Assembly (NCBI GenBank): GCA_021495925.1
Contig: JAKEKT010000099.1
Location: 62,001-126,000, forward strand
Origin: Diplodia intermedia
Lineage: Eukaryota; Ascomycota; Dothideomycetes; Botryosphaeriales; Botryosphaeriaceae
Reading direction: 5' to 3'
Length of the DNA stretch: 64,000 nucleotides
Below, piece after piece: positions 58,015 through 64,000 of this stretch. Made by a program: the position numbers and the translations under genes. The stretch's first letter is position 1. The number at the start of each line of letters is the position of its first letter. The notes beneath the pieces are model-generated. The model worked only from the letters and a program-made list of their open reading frames with translations, made no database searches and had not been told where the DNA came from.

Positions 58015-59152
58015 TCCCCTACACCAAATTCCCACTTCATCACCACCACCACCGAAACAAAACCTGGACAAGCTGCGCGAACTCCACGGAACTTTGCAAA
58101 ACCGGATGGAACCCCTCCCCTTCTCTCTTTTGTCGATGCTTGATTTTTTTCTTCTCCACGCCTCTTTTCTAATTTCACGACCTCTTGACTTACGATCAGT
58201 GTTCTTTCTTTTTCTTCCTACAGGCTGCGAGGAAATGAGGTCACACGCGCTCTCAAACACAACAAAAATCAACGCATCGACAAACATCCGTTCTCTGTTT
58301 ACCCTTCGACAACACAGACACACATCTTTACCCGTTCCGGTTGAAGTTTCGGGATGATATCGCGATGATACGTCATCATCCCCGGAGGAGTTCTTCATGG
58401 CTGACGGTTGGGTGGGAAAATGGAAAGCCATGGTCGGGGGAATAAGGCATTTGCAATATCCGGCGTTTTATCATTGCGGGGCGCGGCCCTTGTGGCATTG
58501 GGGAAACGGCGTTTTCATCCTCGGGCACGGAGTCCTGGTTTTCTCGGTCTTTGGATATCCCCCCCAGCTCGTGTGGAGCAAATTGCTGCCTTTTTTTTTT
58601 CGAACTGGATACTGAATGAAATGAAATAATTATTCAATGACTTTTTTTTTTCGTGATGCTGCCTGGTGTTGTTGTTAAATTGGGTTTGCTGAGGCTATAG
58701 GAGGGTTGCTCCGTGCTTCCTGGGGCGGGTGGAACCGGGTGTTCCTGTAGACATTATCCGGCCGAGCATCGTGAGGTTGAGCGCGGAAGCGGATACGGCA
58801 CTTCGACTGCGTCCTGCCTTTATCCGAGATGAGGGACGACACCCTGAAAAGAGCAGCGCCGAATAATTGATTAGCCGACCGTGGAACAGGAAGAGCGATG
58901 GCTTACGCCAGGAAAAGGGAGTCAAAGTAGAGTTTTCCCGGCGGCGTTGAGCTACGGGCGCTGACGTAGCTACCGAGGGTCCGCGCAAGCGTCAGGAACA
59001 GCCTTCCGCGGCCCTTGCACAAGACGTGAGGCTGAAGAAGGTTATGCTGCGGATAAGAAGACGGCGGTTTGGGGAGGAGCGACTTGCGGAATAGATTCCG
59101 ACCGGCATAGCGCCGAAAAGACTCAACTCCAACGACATGCCGTCGCTTTCTC
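58015..59152. other. Intergenic, nothing supported
   Basis: 3' flank of the small mitochondrial protein and upstream region of the rhodanese. Poly-T tracts at about 58590 and 58642. The minus-strand frame overlapping 58903-59658 is the shadow of the rhodanese and its leader. Confidence 0.4.
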
Positions 59153-59557
59153 ATGCCACTGCTGCTGTCTGCCGTCACCATGCCCTCCTCGCTGCTCGTC
59201 GACGTCCGCACTCCCGCCGAGTTTGCCACGGGCTTTCTCGACGGCGCCATCAACATCGAGTACCAGGACATTGACCAGCTGGCCGGCCGCCCCGCCCTCT
59301 CCAAGCAGGACCACATCACCTTGTACTGTCGCTCCGGCCGCCGCTCAGCCATCGCTCTGGACGCTCTGAAATCCCTCGGCTTTGAGAATGTCCGCGACAT
59401 TGGCAGCCTCGAAGCGGCCCAGGAAACCCTCCGCCGCGAGAAAGAGGAGAAAGGGGAGCAAGCTGCCCGGCTCCAGCCGCCACCCACGGAGCCATCCAAG
59501 CAGTCGCTCGAGGGGTCCCACAAAGCCCTTCTGGACGGCCTGCGTGCTTTGGACTGA
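59153..59557 (+). CDS. Single-domain rhodanese (sulfurtransferase-like)
   Basis: Intronless frame of 134 aa. The rhodanese fold is clear: LLVDVRTPAEFATGFLDGAI, INIEYQDIDQL, HITLYCRSGRRSAIALDAL and LGFENVRDIGS. The active loop CRSGRRS carries the persulfide-forming Cys followed by basic residues, as in bacterial PspE/GlpE-like proteins. A charged Glu/Lys extension (TLRREKEEKGEQ) and a Pro/Ser tail follow the domain. Start could be 59153 (MPLLLSAVTM) or the internal Met at 59180, which fits a bare cytosolic domain better. Role would be sulfur transfer or persulfide handling; no partner is implied by neighbours. Confidence 0.88.
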   Translation: MPLLLSAVTMPSSLLVDVRTPAEFATGFLDGAINIEYQDIDQLAGRPALSKQDHITLYCRSGRRSAIALDALKSLGFENVRDIGSLEAAQETLRREKEEKGEQAARLQPPPTEPSKQSLEGSHKALLDGLRALD

Positions 59558-62050
59558 TCGTCTTCACGTTGCATCGCCTGCAAGACCCCCGGTTTGGATA
59601 CAATCATGCTGCCGCATGGCGCACGGGACGCACCCACCCGCTTTCCACTCTCTTCCATGACGACTCCCTCGCAATCTGCAGCAGTCAGCTCACTCGCACT
59701 GCCGTTGTACCACTGAGAAACATATTACACCAGCTCTTGTCTCGTCATCGTGCCGCCGTCCGAGCTCCATAATCTGCGACGACTCGTCCGCTGATCTTCT
59801 GCAGCTGCAATCCCATGCCTTCTCCCGACCTCAGCTCTTTCACCTAGATTGCGTGTATCATGCTTGCTGCAGCTCGCCGATGTTGGCCATCAACCCTGCC
59901 CTGCTTCCGACTCCTGATTCGCCCGTCAGCCCGTTGCCAAGGTTCTGCGGCACGCCTACTCGCCATTCGCCTGTCGCGCATTGTCCATTCAGGTCAGCAG
60001 ACGGCATGCTTCCTGCAATCCGCCTGTTGCAGCCCTCTTCTATCCTCCACCAAGGCCTCGTTCCGAGTCACACCCGCTATTCCCTGATGCTCTTGTTCCA
60101 CTCCATATCGCCTCGCTTGGTCGCCCATGTCGAAGTCTTGATTCCTCAAGCGCCAGGATCACGCCCCTCAATACCGTCGCCGACATCGTGTAACGGTCGG
60201 GCTCTCTATCTGCAGAAAGACGGATCCGATGCTCATGGTTGCATCATCCCTGAAATGCCATCACGGCTTCTTCTGGACGTTCCACAAGAGACTTTGTCAG
60301 CGGTGCCTTGTTGCATGATCCCGGTACACTACCGCTGCCTGGTCATTGGTCAGAGCCGTCGTCTGTTTCAGCTTCAAACCGTCCTTCTCGGACCGCCGTA
60401 TCCTTGTCGACCAACATCTACACGAGCTGAAGGATGCAGGTACGTGCTTGCTGTGCGTTTCTTCACAAAGGAGAAGACCGGGCTCCTGCCCCTTTTCTAT
60501 TGGCACAGGTAGGTATCCGGGCCACGCCCTGTGTCACGTTAACCTCTTCTGATTACTGAACTCGCGTGGCCTTGCAGCTCCTTCAGCCCTAGTACTACTT
60601 CAATACCCTTGCACTGTGCCGGGGTATTGTGACCACCCTTTTCCTTCACCCTCGATTTCCATCGTGTTCCTGCAGCTTTTCTGGCATTTTAAGCCCGGAC
60701 CCTGAGGTTTACGATGCCCGTCCAGGACCTGGCATTTGGAACCGTCTCAGCCGGGGTACTGGAAGTCCTGAACCATGGTTGACATCGAGCACTGCCGAGA
60801 GATTCGTCATGCATGCCAAGGTCAGCTTGTGCGACTTCATCGTTGCACAGCATGCCATCCGATGTCCGCATGCAGCACCGCGCTTTGTCAGAGGACTTGT
60901 CACAACCGATTGAACTTTCTTTCGACTCCATGCCAGCACGCACACTTACCCTTGTCCGCATGAGGATGTTGTCAGGGGCCCTCAGCCCATCCACGTGTCA
61001 AGAGCAAGCAATGCATGTGGACAACCCTCGCCACCATCTCCACAGTGCAGGACTCAGCGCCAGGCAGTCGTTGTCCGCGGACGAAGATTCTTCAAGGTCC
61101 CAAAGTCTATCGGTCGTGCACGGCAGCGCCGGCCACGCGGCACTGTACGAAATCTGCACGCCCCCGGAGGGGCGGCACCCTTTTTTTCAGCCAGCCGCCG
61201 TCCTACCCTGGCATCCAGAAAATCCAGAACGACGCCTTTAGACATGCGTCATGCAGTTCCCTCGCCAAGCTCCCGTGCTGCCGGTTCCCAGCTGGGGTAT
61301 TACGACATGCAGTTCAGGGTGTGCCCTGATCGATGCCTTGACGCGGGTAGCCGCATTGTGAATATTGCGGTTGCCCGGGCCTATAGTGCCACAGCGTCAT
61401 GTGGATTTCTCCTGTCAGGGGCGCGCGGCGTGTGACGGGAATTACCTTGTTTGGCAAGGCGGACCAGTCGGAACAAAGGCAGAGCAGATCCGCAAGCCAC
61501 CGCACATGGACTCGGCAGGGTTCAACCGTGGACGACTGTTATTATCGTGGCGTCCTTCTTTGACAACGACGGTAGTGGACCAGGGCCCCCGTTCTGGATT
61601 CCAATCAATAAAAAAAGCACCTACCCGTCCACCACACGAAAATCGCGACCCTCGTCATATCTGCATCCGGCCAGCGCCAGATCCTCAGCTGATGGCTCAC
61701 ATGCCGTCTGTGTCATCCCAAAACATGAACATCATTACCGGAGAGCGCGGTGTCTGCATGCTTCTCTCCCTCCTGACCACTGTTCGACACCCATGGCGGC
61801 TGGGGAAGCGAAAATGACTCACAGATGCATCGATCTTGCGAATAGGAGGGCTTACATCCAGGGGTCACTTCGTCGTATCACGAGATCAGCCCATCAGAAC
61901 AACGTCAGCAAAACTGCAGCTTTCCATGCCGTGGCACGTTCTGGGCTCGACCGTTTTCTTCCCTCCGTGACGATGCAGCGAGCCGGCGTCTCATCCCTAC
62001 CTCTCGCAATCACCATCCCGCCATATCGCAGCGTCTGATGAGTAGAAAGT
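59558..62050. other. 2.5-kb stretch without a supportable gene
   Basis: Frames up to 219 aa (59853-60512 plus) occur, but they lack domains and membrane or signal features and overlap other equally open frames. Composition is close to 50-55 percent GC by eye, with neither RIP-like AT bias nor obvious repeats. It could encode a non-coding transcript or a decayed element. Confidence 0.35.
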
Positions 62051-62591
62051 TTCCCTCGGCTAGCCATCTCGTGCGGAGCGGCGACGAGAGAGCTGCTGAC
62101 CGGCTTACCGCCGCCGCGTCTACGCAGTCGCGCGGAAGCTGACTGGCGGTTCCGCCTAGCTGCACGCCCAGCCGGTTCGCGAACCGCCGCCCGAGGGGCC
62201 CGGAAAAGCAACTTTTCAGCTTGCCTCGTCTCGGGGAAATTGGAAAAAGCAAAACCGCAAGGCAGGCGCGTTGGCCGCCTCACCCCCTCTTCCCTCAACG
62301 GCTCAGCTACATGCCACATGCGGACTTGTTGCAAACGCCCGTGCTACGAGACAAGGCAGTCCTTCACGCGGTACTACGATGTAGTCGTCATCGTCATCGT
62401 CATCATCATCTTTACCAGTCGTACCTCGAGGCCTCCAACGATTTCTTCTTTTTGCTTTTTTTTCCCTCCTCCGACACAAGGATCTGCTCGAAATGGACCA
62501 TGCCTCTCCCCCTTCCTTCCCGCATCTTCCTTCATTGGCACGGGTAGTAAGAGTGAGATATTTCTACTCTCTACATGCTGCCGTGCTACAG

Positions 62592-62612
62592 ACACACACA
62601 CACACACACACA
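62592..62612. repeat. AC dinucleotide microsatellite
   Basis: About ten AC units without interruption. Confidence 0.9.
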
Positions 62613-62967
62613 TGCCCTAACTAATGAGGCTTTGAACTTATTTGACACGGGCGGAAGCAGCGGGGAAGGAAGGCCGATCTCCCCGAGACCCGTTACGAGA
62701 AAAAGAAAAAAAAAACGCCACCCGCGCGCCTGCGGAGCGCCTCCAATACTTTCTTTTTTTTTCCTTTGATTTCTTTTTCTTGATCTTCGAAACGGTATGC
62801 TGCATGCACGTAGCCTTCCCTCCTTCCTTCCCTTCCTGCCTTCACCCGTTGTGCAGATGTGTGCAGAAAATTTGGCGGCTTGCTGCTGTGTACGTACATG
62901 TGCATGTGCAGAATGGTGTGTATGTGTGTGTGTGTTTTCCGATGTTGCGTGGTGGGAGGAGGGGCCC

Positions 62968-62987
62968 GGCTGGCTGGCTGGCTGGCT
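62968..62987. repeat. GGCT tetranucleotide repeat
   Basis: Five perfect GGCT units. Confidence 0.85.
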
Positions 62988-63217
62988 GGGCGAGCTGATA
63001 CAGGAGTGATTCATGGCTAGCCTGTATTGTGGGCATGCTGCTCCTTTCCCTCTCCCTTTCTCGCGGGCATGGACATCACACACACGACACACACCCCACA
63101 CACCCCACACACCACCCCTGGGAGCATAGTCACTTCCTTTCGACAGGTGGCAATGAGCAAGGTACGGATAGCTGTGGGTTGCAAGTATGTGGCCAACCTT
63201 GCGTATAGGGGCCGGGT

Positions 63218-63250
63218 ATCGGGATCGGGATCGGAATCGGGATCGGGGAT
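63218..63250. repeat. ATCGGG hexanucleotide repeat
   Basis: About five ATCGGG-like units with one ATCGGA variant. Confidence 0.8.
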
Positions 63251-64000
63251 CGGTGTGGTGTGTTTGGTATTGACGAAGGGACTGTTGTCGGTCGGTTGAC
63301 TGGTAAGAGAGGGAGGGAGTGGCGGGCGCGCGTTTGTCGTCAATAACCATGCTTGAGGGTGAGGGTTGATTTGCACACACAGTGTCTCACCCACCCGCTT
63401 TGCTCGCTGTCTAAGGAAACACTGCAGCAATGGGTAGTGATGCTGTCGATTAATCAGTTGGACCAACTTGATGCTCGCCTCGAGGCAACACGTGTACACT
63501 GTTTATGCGCTGTTCGTGCGCGTGCCCACCAATGTACCACGCTTTTTTCTCCAAGGGGGGTGGGGGTGAGGGGTTACAGCATGGGAGGGGCGAGCATACG
63601 ATACACACGAACACGCAGAGGATGCCAGTCGCCGTTTTTCCTTTCTTCAACATTTTTTTTTCTTTCCACTTTTCTTCCTCTTCGGCCGAGGACGTGAAAA
63701 ATGAGACGAAGAAGAAGAGGAAGAAGAAGAGGCATGTGACAGATGCCGGCACATATATACATTTTTACCACGACAGCCCCCCATCGCACTCACTCCCTCT
63801 CCCTGCTCCGCTCTGCTGGCATGCTGCGGTTCGTTCGACCCGACCGAAACGGGTATTGGGGCTATGTGTGCTATGTGCTATGTGGAAGAAAGACGTTCGT
63901 TTTCTGCTGCGAGTACGTACGTACGACAACAACAACAAAAACAAAAACACACACAGCCCTCCTCAGCTGAGAAGACCCTTGTCTGTGCGACGGGTGTTCT

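Larger units (their letters stand above)
62051..64000. other. Low-complexity, simple-repeat-rich end of window
   Basis: No gene supported. Many microsatellites and homopolymers: a CATCGT/ATC tract (about 62384-62412), AC at 62592-62612, GGCT at 62968-62987, an ACACCCC-type tract (63078-63118), an ATCGGG tract (63218-63250), and AAGAAG and AAC runs near 63700-63730 and 63925-63950. Such sequence is frequent in long fungal promoters or 5' leaders, so a regulated gene may start beyond the right edge. No telomeric TTAGGG array. Confidence 0.4.

Noticed and set aside
59853..60512. 219-codon plus-strand frame
   Set aside because: No signal, membrane or domain features; Ser/Pro/Leu-rich translation typical of chance frames in this composition.
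62384..63250. Repeats considered as CRISPR or telomere
   Set aside because: They are contiguous microsatellites without unique spacers, and no TTAGGG array is present; the host is a eukaryote.

Overview
The window is nuclear DNA of a filamentous ascomycete (Pezizomycotina). Genes are dense and carry many short GT-AG introns of about 45-140 bases. Coding regions are GC-rich and lie next to more AT-rich spacers. The gene families are typically fungal: a Zn2Cys6 regulator, a DHA2 exporter, a rhodopsin-like 7TM protein, a fucose-lectin-like protein, Ctk3 and midasin. Species or class cannot be named from the sequence alone. Exon joins were worked out by hand from splice signals and reading-frame continuity, not from transcripts.

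Left part (1-28 kb), accessory in character. It opens with a head-to-tail duplicated gene: one copy runs off the left edge and the other is broken. Next come a 14-TM drug exporter and a convergent Zn2Cys6 transcription factor (2.2-7.2 kb), a decayed stretch, a single-pass cell-surface protein, a secreted GMC oxidoreductase and an MDR-type enoyl/quinone reductase (13.9-15.2 kb). A lectin with a His-rich N-terminus follows. Then comes a gene-poor block (about 17-23 kb) holding a clearly decayed cytochrome P450. A 7TM rhodopsin-like protein, an intron-containing tRNA-Ser(CGA) and an Old Yellow Enzyme homologue close this part. Regulator, exporter and several oxidoreductases resemble the periphery of a secondary-metabolite cluster, but no polyketide, peptide or terpene synthase is visible.

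Middle (28.7-33 kb): a secreted protein of unknown function and an APC-family amino-acid/GABA-type permease, both on the minus strand.

Right part (34.6-59.6 kb), mostly housekeeping. The giant AAA+ ribosome-assembly ATPase midasin (5,001 aa, one intron) is divergent from mitochondrial ribosomal protein bL12m, with 270 bp between the starts. Ctk3 (CTD-kinase gamma subunit), a small secreted cysteine-containing protein, pyrroline-5-carboxylate reductase, a small putative mitochondrial membrane protein and a single-domain rhodanese follow. From about 59.6 kb to the end I see no supportable gene; the last 2 kb are rich in simple repeats.

I did not find a convincing undescribed system. The most distinctive items are the half-length lectin with its His-rich arm, the duplicated and broken gene pair with a conserved TGACGTCA promoter site, the P450 relic, and the backbone-less metabolic gene group.
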